A DNA stretch of 64,000 bases from positions 124,001 through 188,000 of IMG/VR virus record IMGVR_UViG_3300025096_000004; one strand, given 5' to 3'. Shown here in pieces: positions 36,084-43,212 of the stretch; within the stretch, counting starts at the first letter, position 1, and every line of letters begins with the position of its first letter. The notes under the pieces are model-generated. The model worked only from the letters and a program-made list of their open reading frames with translations, made no database searches and was not told the origin of the DNA. A program made the position numbers and the translations under genes. This DNA comes from a virus.

Positions 36084-36886
36084 TGATAGGATTGGGCTCC
36101 GCTGGTGCCAACATAGCAAGAGAGTTCGAGAAGTACTCTCAATATAGGGTTGTTACGCTAGAAGTGGACAAGGAAATCCCTCGACAGTCAACCGTTGAAG
36201 AGTACGAGGCGAACACTCCGAGGCTTAAAAGAAAAATTAAGAAAATCGAAGGTGAAGTTTGGTTTGTTGTAGCCGGAGCCGCAAAAGTTGCAGCCTCAAC
36301 ATTGGCCGTTCTTGAACAGATTAAAGACCACAAGATAAACGTTGTTCATATATCTTCAGATCCAATGTTTATGTCGGCTCAAGCTAGATTAAGAGAAAAA
36401 GTCATAATTGGTGTGTTGCAGCAATATGCCCGCTGCGGCCTACTTAATGCAATTTACTTGGTTTCCAATAAGCATGTTCTTGATCTCCTCGATGGCATCC
36501 CATTTCATGAGGCGAACGCAAAGATCAACGAAACAGTGGCATCTATGATTCATTATTTCAATATTTATCAAAACACTGATCCACTTATGGGCTTCAAAAT
36601 GGAACCAAAAGAAATTTCTCGTATTAGAACCTTTGCAATGGTCGATGTGGAAAAAAGTGAAGAAAAGTTGTTTTTTCCCCTTGACAATATCACCGAAACA
36701 TGTTATATTTATAATATCAAAAAGACGGAAAAGTCTAATGATAAAAAGATCCAAAAGATCAAAACTATGATGGAGGTAAAAGAAACATCATGCAAAACAT
36801 CATTCGCAATGTATACGACAGAGTACGATCAAAGCTTCTGTCACGCGATACAAATGACTCATTACATACAACAGGAGGAACAATGA
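36077..36886 (+). CDS. Divergent tubulin/FtsZ-like protein (candidate)
   Basis: 269 residues. The N terminus VVIGLGSAGANIAREF is a glycine-rich loop like the FtsZ start, followed by a strand ending in D31. VWFVVAGAAKVAAS (62-74) sits where FtsZ has its GGGTGTG loop but lacks those glycines. Residues 95-170 (LREK...YLVSNKHVLDLLDGI, PFHEANAKINETVASMI) resemble the FtsZ segment with IPNDKLL, AF-x-x-AN and AVQGI. The T7-loop catalytic aspartates are not visible. Polymerisation and GTP use are therefore uncertain. It overlaps the polymerase gene by seven bases and has an AAAGGA SD. A Rossmann-fold nucleotide-binding protein is the alternative. Confidence 0.6.
   Translation: MVVIGLGSAGANIAREFEKYSQYRVVTLEVDKEIPRQSTVEEYEANTPRLKRKIKKIEGEVWFVVAGAAKVAASTLAVLEQIKDHKINVVHISSDPMFMSAQARLREKVIIGVLQQYARCGLLNAIYLVSNKHVLDLLDGIPFHEANAKINETVASMIHYFNIYQNTDPLMGFKMEPKEISRIRTFAMVDVEKSEEKLFFPLDNITETCYIYNIKKTEKSNDKKIQKIKTMMEVKETSCKTSFAMYTTEYDQSFCHAIQMTHYIQQEEQ
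36681..36709 (+). promoter_or_regulatory. Promoter inside the tubulin-like gene
   Basis: TTGACA, 17-base spacer, TGT-TATATT, fully inside the coding sequence. Likely gives extra transcription of the small gene at 36883 and possibly beyond. Confidence 0.7.
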
Positions 36887-37131
36887 ATCAATACAATACA
36901 TACACCGGAACCTTTACCAAGCGCGACGGCCAATCTCGAACCATGACTTTTGTCAAAGGAACTGATGTTCCACAACATATTCGTGGAACTGGTAAAACCC
37001 CCCGGCTTTCTAAAGGTGAAGAGATCGTTTATGACGTAAAAGCCAATGGATGGCGAGTATTTAACCACAACACTATCCAAGGACAAATTACTGAAAGTAA
37101 TGTTAAATTTTCATTTGACAAAATCTCATAA
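36883..37131 (+). CDS. Small SH3/Sm-like phage protein
   Basis: 82 residues from ATG 36883, directly behind AGGAGG and overlapping the previous stop (ATGA); the frame is open further upstream to 36790 but that start is far from any SD. YTGTFTKRDGQSRTMTFVKG, then a KGEEIVYDVKANGWRVFN stretch, suggests a small beta-barrel like the phage WYL-associated/SH3 families. Function unknown. A further promoter lies over its 3' end. Confidence 0.7.
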   Translation: MNQYNTYTGTFTKRDGQSRTMTFVKGTDVPQHIRGTGKTPRLSKGEEIVYDVKANGWRVFNHNTIQGQITESNVKFSFDKIS

Positions 37132-37142
37132 CGTGTTATATT
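37115..37142 (+). promoter_or_regulatory. Sigma-70-type promoter, extended -10
   Basis: TTGACA, 16-base spacer, TGT-TATATT, overlapping the end of the preceding gene. Drives the GHKL ATPase at 37208 through a leader with a strong hairpin. Confidence 0.83.
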
Positions 37143-37156
37143 AATATATGAGCAAC

Positions 37157-37179
37157 GGGGGAGTGCTCTAAACTCCCCC
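37157..37179 (+). other. Leader hairpin upstream of GHKL ATPase gene
   Basis: Perfect 7-bp stem GGGGGAG/CTCCCCC with a nine-base loop, about eight bases after the expected transcription start. There is no T-run, so it looks more like a 5' stabilising or regulatory hairpin than a terminator. Confidence 0.7.
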
Positions 37180-37207
37180 ATATTAATTAAGTAGTCTTGG
37201 AGGAATA

Positions 37208-38524
37208 ATGCTTAAACACAATGGAACAATCTTTAATGCACATAGATATGCAACAACTGTAGACCGGTCCGTATCCGGGGTACATGTAATTCAAGAATAT
37301 ACGGACAACTCGATCCAATACGGATCTAAAGAAGTTATGGTTATTGTTGATTCACATAAGAATCAAATCATAACGATGGACATTGGAACAGGGATTGCAA
37401 AAGATATTTTTTGCACCAATTATCATACTTTCCATAACGAACCTAAAGATACTAGTGGGATTTCAATGGCTGGTTTGGGGTCTAAGCTGTTTTATAAGCT
37501 TTCGGACACAAGAGTAACAATAACTAGGCACAATGGAACCTACTATTACTCTACATGGGACTTCTCATCTAAAGAGAGTTTTGCAAAACCAGTTATTGAC
37601 TATTTAGACACAGACAATATACCTGAAGAACTGCGAGATCATGAGGATATAATCAAAAGGTTTGTCAGCATCGACCATGACGGCACGACTACGATTTTGC
37701 CAAACATTAAAACTTGGGGCAAATATGGCACCTCATCATTAAGATTTTTTAACGCCTTGAGGGAGTATTATGCCAACCGATATGGCCACTTTCTTCATAC
37801 AAACAAATTGACAATGGCAGTATCATATGTAGACAACAAGGATAAAAGAGAGTGGTTCAAGATATCTTCCGCAAACATATTCAATTCAACTTCGTACAAC
37901 TCGGCTTTTAACAAGGCAGGAAATATTGAGGTTAGAAGCTGGATTGTAGAGCCGAACAAAGAACAGGCGAAGCTTACCAAGTGCGGTATTAATATTTATC
38001 GCAACGACGTTAAGGCTGTTACAAATCATTTTCTTAAGATCGGTCAACGCAAAAAGAAGGGGCAATCAATTAGTGTTGTTAAGGCGGCCCCTCATGATCA
38101 CAAAAGCATCCGCCAAATCGTATTTTTTAACTCTGAGTCTGATGACGAGTTTGTCATTAACCACATTAAAACTCAAATTGAGTTTGGAGACGAGATTGAG
38201 CAACTTTGTGCATCTGAATTTACAAAAATCGTTGAACAATATGAAAAACAACAACAAGAGGCGCAACAGGAGAAAGTCGCTGAGGCAATCGAAGAGGATA
38301 CTTCCTTAGTATTTACAATCGAAGAGCTTGCAGCCAAGACGGCATGGAAAATGGCCAATGGCCAGATATCATTTAATAAATCATCGAAGGTCTATAGTAC
38401 CATTGAATCCCTCCCTACGGATGGAATAGATTTAATCAAGAGTCTTTTGGCCTCTATCCCATCACGCCAAGTAAACCAATTGGGTAAAACATTGGAAAAT
38501 AACATTGGAGGCGACAATGTATAG
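37208..38524 (+). CDS. GHKL-family ATPase (HSP90/MORC-like)
   Basis: 438 residues. The ATP-binding Bergerat motifs are visible: N-box E30-Y-T-D-N34, G1 box MDIGTGIAKD (57-66), and G2 box SGISMAGLGSKLF (83-95). There is no transducer, cleavage Tyr or GyrB-type Toprim region, so this is not a type II topoisomerase. After residue 200 no known domain is recognised. Residues about 340-375 are Gln/Glu-rich and helical. Its start lies behind TTGGAGG. Its stop is overlapped by the next gene, suggesting a functional pair. The role may be DNA handling or chaperone-like; unknown. Confidence 0.8.
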   Translation: MLKHNGTIFNAHRYATTVDRSVSGVHVIQEYTDNSIQYGSKEVMVIVDSHKNQIITMDIGTGIAKDIFCTNYHTFHNEPKDTSGISMAGLGSKLFYKLSDTRVTITRHNGTYYYSTWDFSSKESFAKPVIDYLDTDNIPEELRDHEDIIKRFVSIDHDGTTTILPNIKTWGKYGTSSLRFFNALREYYANRYGHFLHTNKLTMAVSYVDNKDKREWFKISSANIFNSTSYNSAFNKAGNIEVRSWIVEPNKEQAKLTKCGINIYRNDVKAVTNHFLKIGQRKKKGQSISVVKAAPHDHKSIRQIVFFNSESDDEFVINHIKTQIEFGDEIEQLCASEFTKIVEQYEKQQQEAQQEKVAEAIEEDTSLVFTIEELAAKTAWKMANGQISFNKSSKVYSTIESLPTDGIDLIKSLLASIPSRQVNQLGKTLENNIGGDNV

Positions 38525-39008
38525 CAAAGAGCCAAGCACTTTTACAACAGTGTTTCCATATACTGATCGCTTTTCAGTCATGGCATCATCAGATAATGAT
38601 GTGAAGATATCACACAAGCACTCGATCATTGGCAAATCCAACAAAGCAGGTAAAGCCTATGTCGGTGATCAGGTACTTGTTGTAGGACACAAAAAAGAAG
38701 GCGTTCATGTGTTTGCAGCAGAGGTTGGCAAATGGGTGTCCGATGATCGAAAGAATGTCTGGTATAATCAAGGTGGAAATTTGTGGGATTTCAATTATGA
38801 AATATCATCCAAGACTAATCAAGTATTCATGACTTGGGATGAAATTAAACAAATCACCGGCGCGGAAGAAGATCTTGATATAAAGCGAATTTTTCTAGAT
38901 CGCTATAGGCCAAAAAATTTCGGGACGAAAATTTCCAAACTTGGAAAATATAGAGATAAACTATTTACACATTTAAGTAAAAATAACTTGACAAATGATA
39001 ACCAATAG
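38517..39008 (+). CDS. Hypothetical partner of the GHKL ATPase
   Basis: 163 residues from ATG 38517, five bases after GGAGG; an upstream in-frame TTG at 38505 is less likely. The stop of the ATPase lies within its first three codons, so translation is coupled. Central residues (YVGDQVLVVGHKKEGVHVFA, then EVGKWV) suggest a beta-rich domain; the C terminus is helical and basic. No family recognised. The promoter of the ssDNA-binding gene begins inside its 3' end. Confidence 0.65.
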   Translation: MYSKEPSTFTTVFPYTDRFSVMASSDNDVKISHKHSIIGKSNKAGKAYVGDQVLVVGHKKEGVHVFAAEVGKWVSDDRKNVWYNQGGNLWDFNYEISSKTNQVFMTWDEIKQITGAEEDLDIKRIFLDRYRPKNFGTKISKLGKYRDKLFTHLSKNNLTNDNQ

Positions 39009-39016
39009 GTTATAAT
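38988..39016 (+). promoter_or_regulatory. Sigma-70-type promoter for ssDNA-binding protein
   Basis: TTGACA, 17-base spacer, perfect TATAAT. It leaves a leader of about 80 bases before the gene at 39102, holding a small GGG-TGAAT-CCCC hairpin (39058-39069). Confidence 0.88.
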
Positions 39017-39101
39017 ATATAAGACAGCAAAGAGTGAGATTATACTTTTTGACTTTAGGGTGAATCCCCAAAATGACCATAAACTATAAGGAGATAACAA
39101 T

Positions 39102-39866
39102 ATGGCTTTAAATTTAGATGCAATGCGAGCGAAGCTCGAACTTTCCCGCAACGGCGGAAGAAAACAAGATAATACAAAATGGCGTCCGCAAGAGGGCGAC
39201 CAAACCATTCGTATTTTGCCCACTTCTGATGGAGATCCTTTCAAGGAATTTCATTTTCATTATAACGTGGGACGAAACCCCGGTATTCTTTGTGAAAAGC
39301 GAACTCACGGCGGTGAATGTCCAATCTGTGATTTCGCATCACAACTGTGGCGAGATGGTGTGGATAACAATGATGACCGGGCAAAACGCGAAGCAAAAAA
39401 GCTTTTCGCTCGGAAACGTTATTTTTCGCCAATTTTGGTTCGTGGACAAGAATCACAAGGAGTAAAGGTTTGGTCTTATGGCAAGACTGCTTACGAAATG
39501 CTTCTTGGGTATGTTCTTGACCCGGATTATGGGGATATTACTGATCCCGAAACTGGAACAGATATTGTTCTGAATTATTCAGTCCCCGGCACCCCCGGAT
39601 CTTTTCCAAAAACTCAATTAAAACCAAGGCGTAGACCATCGGCTCTTTGTGATGATATGGTGGCTGACTGCTCTCAATTGCTTGACAGCATTCCAGATAT
39701 CGAATCTCTTTTTGAAAGAAAAGCCAAAACAGAGGTTCAAGCCATTCTGGATGAGTATCTGTCAACTGATACTTCCTCCGAATCAACCTCTACCGAGACG
39801 CAGAAATACAACACTACGTCATCGTCAAAAGTTGATAAAGCATTCCAAGAATTAATGGGCGCTTAG
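39102..39866 (+). CDS. gp32: Single-stranded DNA-binding protein, gp32-like
   Basis: 254 residues. It has a zinc-binding pattern H51-x12-C64-x8-C73-x2-C76, within one residue of the T4 gp32 spacing H64-C77-C87-C90. The context GGECPICDFASQLW is typical of the family. An N-terminal basic stretch (residues about 10-30) could mediate cooperativity. The C-terminal tail is Ser/Thr-rich and less acidic than in T4. It should coat ssDNA during replication and recombination with the RecA, helicase and polymerases nearby. The strong promoter and long leader suggest high, possibly leader-controlled, expression. Confidence 0.9.
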   Translation: MALNLDAMRAKLELSRNGGRKQDNTKWRPQEGDQTIRILPTSDGDPFKEFHFHYNVGRNPGILCEKRTHGGECPICDFASQLWRDGVDNNDDRAKREAKKLFARKRYFSPILVRGQESQGVKVWSYGKTAYEMLLGYVLDPDYGDITDPETGTDIVLNYSVPGTPGSFPKTQLKPRRRPSALCDDMVADCSQLLDSIPDIESLFERKAKTEVQAILDEYLSTDTSSESTSTETQKYNTTSSSKVDKAFQELMGA

Positions 39867-39884
39867 TTTTAATTGGACCGCAGG

Positions 39885-39908
39885 AAGGCATGGGTTTACA
39901 GATGCCTT
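39885..39908 (+). repeat. Intergenic hairpin element, copy 1
   Basis: Stem AAGGCAT/ATGCCTT with a ten-base loop GGGTTTACAG, preceded by ACCGCAGG and followed by TATTTAAAT. A near copy lies at 40376, after the next gene. Confidence 0.8.
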
Positions 39909-39930
39909 ATTTAAATATTCGGAGGATAAT

Positions 39931-40359
39931 ATGAGTGTAAATAAAGGACAGAAAGTCGCTGTTCACTATGTGGGAACATTAGATGATGGCACTGAGTTCG
40001 ACAATTCTAGAACAAGAGGCGAACCCTTAAAATTTGAATTTGGAGCCGCCACCATCATGCCAGCATTTCAAGATGCTATTTCAGAAATGAATATCGGCGA
40101 GATTAAAAAAATAGAAGTTGAACCAGATCAAGCTTATGGGCCAATAAATCCCGATGCCTATACGGTTGTGCCGCTTCAAAATTTTAAAACGCCTGAAGAT
40201 CTGGTTGTTGGATCTATTGTCCATGGCCAAAACGCATCAGGGCAACGCTTTGCTGCTAAAATCGATGAAATAAGTCAAGACAGCGTTAAGTTGGATTTTA
40301 ATCACCCGATGGCCGGCAAGAAGTTGAGTTTTGAAATTGAACTTATAAGCGCGAGTTAG
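39931..40359 (+). CDS. FKBP-type peptidyl-prolyl isomerase, SlyD-like
   Basis: 142 residues. Motifs: VAVHYVGTLDDGTEFDNSRT at the N terminus, the MPAFQDAISEMNIGEIKKIE strand-helix, an inserted flap domain (residues about 65-120), and the closing DFNHPMAGKKLSFEIELI, all as in SlyD/FkpB-type isomerases. The His/Cys-rich metal tail of SlyD is absent. It probably assists folding of phage proteins, in line with the GroES and GroEL genes. It is flanked on both sides by copies of the same intergenic hairpin. Confidence 0.92.
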   Translation: MSVNKGQKVAVHYVGTLDDGTEFDNSRTRGEPLKFEFGAATIMPAFQDAISEMNIGEIKKIEVEPDQAYGPINPDAYTVVPLQNFKTPEDLVVGSIVHGQNASGQRFAAKIDEISQDSVKLDFNHPMAGKKLSFEIELISAS

Positions 40360-40375
40360 GTCCAAAACCGCAGGG

Positions 40376-40396
40376 AGGCATGGGTTACAGATGCCT
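40376..40396 (+). repeat. Intergenic hairpin element, copy 2
   Basis: Stem AGGCAT/ATGCCT with a nine-base loop GGGTTACAG, preceded by ACCGCAGG and followed by TAATTTTAAAT. Same layout as the element at 39885. Confidence 0.8.
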
Positions 40397-40420
40397 TAAT
40401 TTTAAATGAATGGAGCAAAC

Positions 40421-40660
40421 ATGGCTGGTAAAAAAAAGATTCCTGCCCAAAGGGCAATTGAGTTGTCTGCTATTATGGCAGGCTGCACTTTATTGGAAGT
40501 TAACGAGATGTTAAAAACAGCAGGATTTCCAGATATGAATGAGACTTCCTATACAATGGTTAAAAAACAATATATCCCCTTTTTAAGGTCTGCGGGAGAT
40601 AAATATATCAAAGAGCATTTGTATAGCCCCCGCAGACTTAATCAATTAAAAGGAGAATAA
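40421..40660 (+). CDS. Small helical protein, possible HTH
   Basis: 79 residues from ATG 40421, just behind TGGAG; an earlier ATG at 40406 would place the SD inside the gene. The sequence is basic and helical (AQRAIELSAIMAGCTLLEVN, then EMLKTAGF), with the spacing of a helix-turn-helix. The end is LYSPRRLNQLKGE. No family recognised. It may be a regulator; the evidence is weak. Confidence 0.6.
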   Translation: MAGKKKIPAQRAIELSAIMAGCTLLEVNEMLKTAGFPDMNETSYTMVKKQYIPFLRSAGDKYIKEHLYSPRRLNQLKGE

Positions 40661-40663
40661 AAA

Positions 40664-40984
40664 ATGATTATTAATCTAAACGATGAAACATTTGAAGAAT
40701 CAACTTCATCGGGCATCACTTTAGTTGACTTTTATGCAGATTGGTGTCAACCGTGCATAAGAATGATGCCAAAAGTCGAATCAGTAGCCTCTAAGCTTGG
40801 CGAAGATATAACCGTTGCAAAAGTTAATGTTGATGAAGCTCGAAATACTGCTGCCAAATTTGGTGTGCGAAGTATTCCAACTTTTGCTCTAATTAAAGAT
40901 GGAAAGGTTCTTCGTATCTCTGCTGGTTCCAAGAGCGAACAAGATTTACTTTTGTTTGCTGAATCTTACAACAGAGGTGTATAA
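40664..40984 (+). CDS. trxA: Thioredoxin
   Basis: 106 residues, standard thioredoxin length. The active site is W27-C28-Q29-P30-C31, with Gln replacing the usual Gly. The preceding VDFYAD and the cis-Pro SIPTFALIKDG are conserved. It may reduce the class II ribonucleotide reductase at 44578, whose C-terminal Cys pair needs a thiol donor. The Gln in the CxxC may alter redox potential. It begins three bases after the preceding stop. Confidence 0.93.
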   Translation: MIINLNDETFEESTSSGITLVDFYADWCQPCIRMMPKVESVASKLGEDITVAKVNVDEARNTAAKFGVRSIPTFALIKDGKVLRISAGSKSEQDLLLFAESYNRGV

Positions 40985-42103
40985 TTGGGAAAGGTAGTAC
41001 AAATGAAGAAAAAACCGGGAAAAATGGATCTTGAAGCAATCAAAAAGCGAATCAATAAAACGACTGGCATGAATGTTGCTCACGATCTAACGAAAGATAA
41101 TCCCACTGAAGTTAAACAGTGGATTCCGACTGGCTCCCGTTGGTTGGATTCGATTATCTGTAGGGGCAAGATGGCTGGCATCCCCGTTGGTAAAATAACA
41201 GAAATAGCTGGTCTGCCAGCTACAGGCAAGTCTTTTATGGCTGCGCAGGTAGCAGGTAATGCACAAAAAATGGATATGCAAGTAGTCTATTTTGATTCTG
41301 AATCTTCACTCGATCCAGCTTTTTTGAGAAGAGCCGGCTGTGAATTGAGCACACTAATGTATGTTCAGGCCGTTTCGGTTGAGAAAGTTTTGGAAACAAT
41401 TGAGGATTTGATGTCAGCAAGCTCAGAAACACAATGGTTGTTTATCTGGGATTCCATTGCAAATACAGCATGCGAAACAGATATTGAAGGCGACTTCAAT
41501 CCCCTGTCAAGTATGGCAGTCAAGGCACGGACCATGGGTAAAGCTTTTCGAAAGTTAACTATTCCTTTGGCCAATCAACAATCAACGCTAATTTTAATTA
41601 ATCAGTTGAAAACCAATATTACGAGAAGTATCGCAGAGGCTATGACCACCCCCTTTGTAGCCCCCGGCGGCAAAGCAATTGAATATAATTGCTCTCTCAG
41701 GGTTTGGCTTACTAAACGGAAAGCTAAAAATGCATTCACTACGGATAATAGTGGATTTCGAATTGGCTCTGAAGTTAAAGTTAAATTAGAGAAATCTCGT
41801 TTTGGTACTGAAGGCCGCAGAGCAACTTTTCAAATTCTCTGGGGCTCTGACGTCGGAATTCAAGATGAAGAAAGCTGGTTTACAGCATTGAAATTGTCTG
41901 GAACCGATAAGTTAAAACAGGCCGGCGGTTGGTATACTCTGATTGACAAAAAGGGCTATGAACATAAGTTCCAAGTCTCTAAGTGGGTGGAAAAGCTAAA
42001 AGACAAGAATTTCCGCCAATTGGTATATGATTTGATGGATGAGGTTATCATTCATCGCTTTGACAAAACGGCAAATGAGATAGATTTGGGCGACGAAGAA
42101 TAA
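40985..42103 (+). CDS. recA: RecA-family recombinase
   Basis: 372 residues with a TTG start directly after the thioredoxin stop, behind AGAGGTG. Walker A is G76-LPATGK-S83. YFDSESSLDPAF corresponds to the catalytic Glu region (RecA DAEHALDP). LILINQLKTNI precedes the L2 DNA-binding loop, ended by VAPGGKAIEYNCSLRVWL. It looks nearer to RecA than to T4 UvsX in these motifs. It should act in recombination-dependent replication and repair with the gp32-like protein. The N-terminal oligomerisation helix is present (residues about 10-25). Confidence 0.93.
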   Translation: MGKVVQMKKKPGKMDLEAIKKRINKTTGMNVAHDLTKDNPTEVKQWIPTGSRWLDSIICRGKMAGIPVGKITEIAGLPATGKSFMAAQVAGNAQKMDMQVVYFDSESSLDPAFLRRAGCELSTLMYVQAVSVEKVLETIEDLMSASSETQWLFIWDSIANTACETDIEGDFNPLSSMAVKARTMGKAFRKLTIPLANQQSTLILINQLKTNITRSIAEAMTTPFVAPGGKAIEYNCSLRVWLTKRKAKNAFTTDNSGFRIGSEVKVKLEKSRFGTEGRRATFQILWGSDVGIQDEESWFTALKLSGTDKLKQAGGWYTLIDKKGYEHKFQVSKWVEKLKDKNFRQLVYDLMDEVIIHRFDKTANEIDLGDEE

Positions 42104-42115
42104 AAATAAAATTAC

Positions 42116-42144
42116 TTGACAAACCACTTCCTCCGTGTTATATT
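42116..42144 (+). promoter_or_regulatory. Sigma-70-type promoter, extended -10
   Basis: TTGACA, 17-base spacer, TGT-TATATT; drives the exonuclease gene. The spacer carries CCTCC, which forms an inverted repeat with GGAGG of the leader at about 42152. Confidence 0.88.
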
Positions 42145-42175
42145 ATAGCATGGAGGTTTTTTTATGGAGGAAAAG

Positions 42176-43162
42176 ATGAAAAAGGTTATTATAATTGATG
42201 CACTTAATCTGTTTATTAGAAATTATGTTGTGAATCCCACAATGGACAGAAAGGGCATTCCCATCGGCGGCTGCATTGGATTTCTTAAATCAATGCAGAA
42301 AATTACAAGAATACTCCGACCTGACGAGATTATAGTTTGTTGGGACGGCATCGGTGGATCTCAAAGAAAGAAAGCAAAAAATAAAGACTATAAGGCCGGA
42401 AGAAAGCCTCTTCGGTTTAACAGACGAATGATTGAGCTTGACCCAGCCTCTCAGGAGCAAAATAGAATTTATCAACAAATTCGCCTTTATGAATATCTTA
42501 ACGAAATGCCAGTGATACAAGTATCGTTGGATGGAATAGAGGCAGATGACTTAATAGGACACATAGTACACCAAGATTACTATTCTGGTTGGGAAAAGGT
42601 CATTGTTTCAAGTGATAAAGATTTTTTTCAATTGGCTTCTGATGAAACAAGTGTATATCGACCCATTCAAGATACATTTGTTACGATTGAATCGCTTTTG
42701 GACAAGGACAGGATACATCCCAACAATTATGCACTTGCGAGGGCGTTGGTGGGCGACAAATCCGATAACTTGCCGGGAGTTCCGAGAGTTGGACTGAAAA
42801 CGGTGGCAAAGTTGTTCAACTTTCTGTTGGAGTCAAAAAAATACACTGTATTCGATATTATTGAAAATTGCCGGAAACAGGATAAAATCACCGCCGCCCA
42901 TAGAAATATTATAGACAACAATCAGTTGGTTTTTGAAAATTATGATATGATGCAGTTATATGATCCAATAATATCTTACACGAACAAACAATCGATTGAC
43001 TATCAAATTCAAAATTTTGAATTTGATTTTGCAAAAATTAATGTTACAAAGATGCTTTTTGAAGATGGCCAAGGTTCTTTAAATTTCAATGAGTTATACA
43101 CATATTTCAGAAGCTTTTCTGCATTAAACATTCATGAAAAAAAAATAAAAAATAGTATTTGA
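42176..43162 (+). CDS. 5'-3' exonuclease (Pol I N-terminal / FEN-like)
   Basis: 328 residues from ATG 42176, with GGAGG five bases upstream; ATG 42164 (MEEK extension) is an alternative with its own GGAGG. Family signs: IIDALNLFIRNYV, IVCWDGIGGSQRKKAKNKDY for the helical arch, GIEADDLIGHIVHQ, VSSDKDFFQLA, then LVGDKSDNLPGVPRVGLKTV, the helix-hairpin-helix. These are the acidic metal sites and HhH of FEN/Pol I exonucleases. It removes RNA primers or flaps, complementing the Pol I-like polymerase that lacks this domain. Confidence 0.92.
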   Translation: MKKVIIIDALNLFIRNYVVNPTMDRKGIPIGGCIGFLKSMQKITRILRPDEIIVCWDGIGGSQRKKAKNKDYKAGRKPLRFNRRMIELDPASQEQNRIYQQIRLYEYLNEMPVIQVSLDGIEADDLIGHIVHQDYYSGWEKVIVSSDKDFFQLASDETSVYRPIQDTFVTIESLLDKDRIHPNNYALARALVGDKSDNLPGVPRVGLKTVAKLFNFLLESKKYTVFDIIENCRKQDKITAAHRNIIDNNQLVFENYDMMQLYDPIISYTNKQSIDYQIQNFEFDFAKINVTKMLFEDGQGSLNFNELYTYFRSFSALNIHEKKIKNSI

Positions 43163-43186
43163 CAATGTTCTGTCAACGTGTTATAT
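43158..43186 (+). promoter_or_regulatory. Sigma-70-type promoter for helicase gene
   Basis: TTGACA, 17-base spacer, TGT-TATATA. The -35 hexamer is the left half of a perfect inverted repeat TTGACA-N6-TGTCAA (43158-43175), so a repressor or sigma competitor could act here. Confidence 0.83.
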
Positions 43187-43212
43187 AATTATATTAGGTT
43201 TTGGAGGAAACT

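Noticed and set aside
36790-36882. N-terminal extension of the SH3-like gene starting at 36790
   Set aside because: It overlaps the tubulin-like coding end by about 100 bases and its SD is too far; ATG 36883 has AGGAGG directly upstream.
37157-37179. Calling the GC hairpin a terminator
   Set aside because: It lies just after a strong promoter and lacks a T-run, so a leader structure is more likely.
39051-39085. T4 gene-32-like pseudoknot in the ssDNA-binding leader
   Set aside because: Only a GGG/CCC hairpin and a possible TTTA/TAAA pairing are visible; not enough to assert a pseudoknot.
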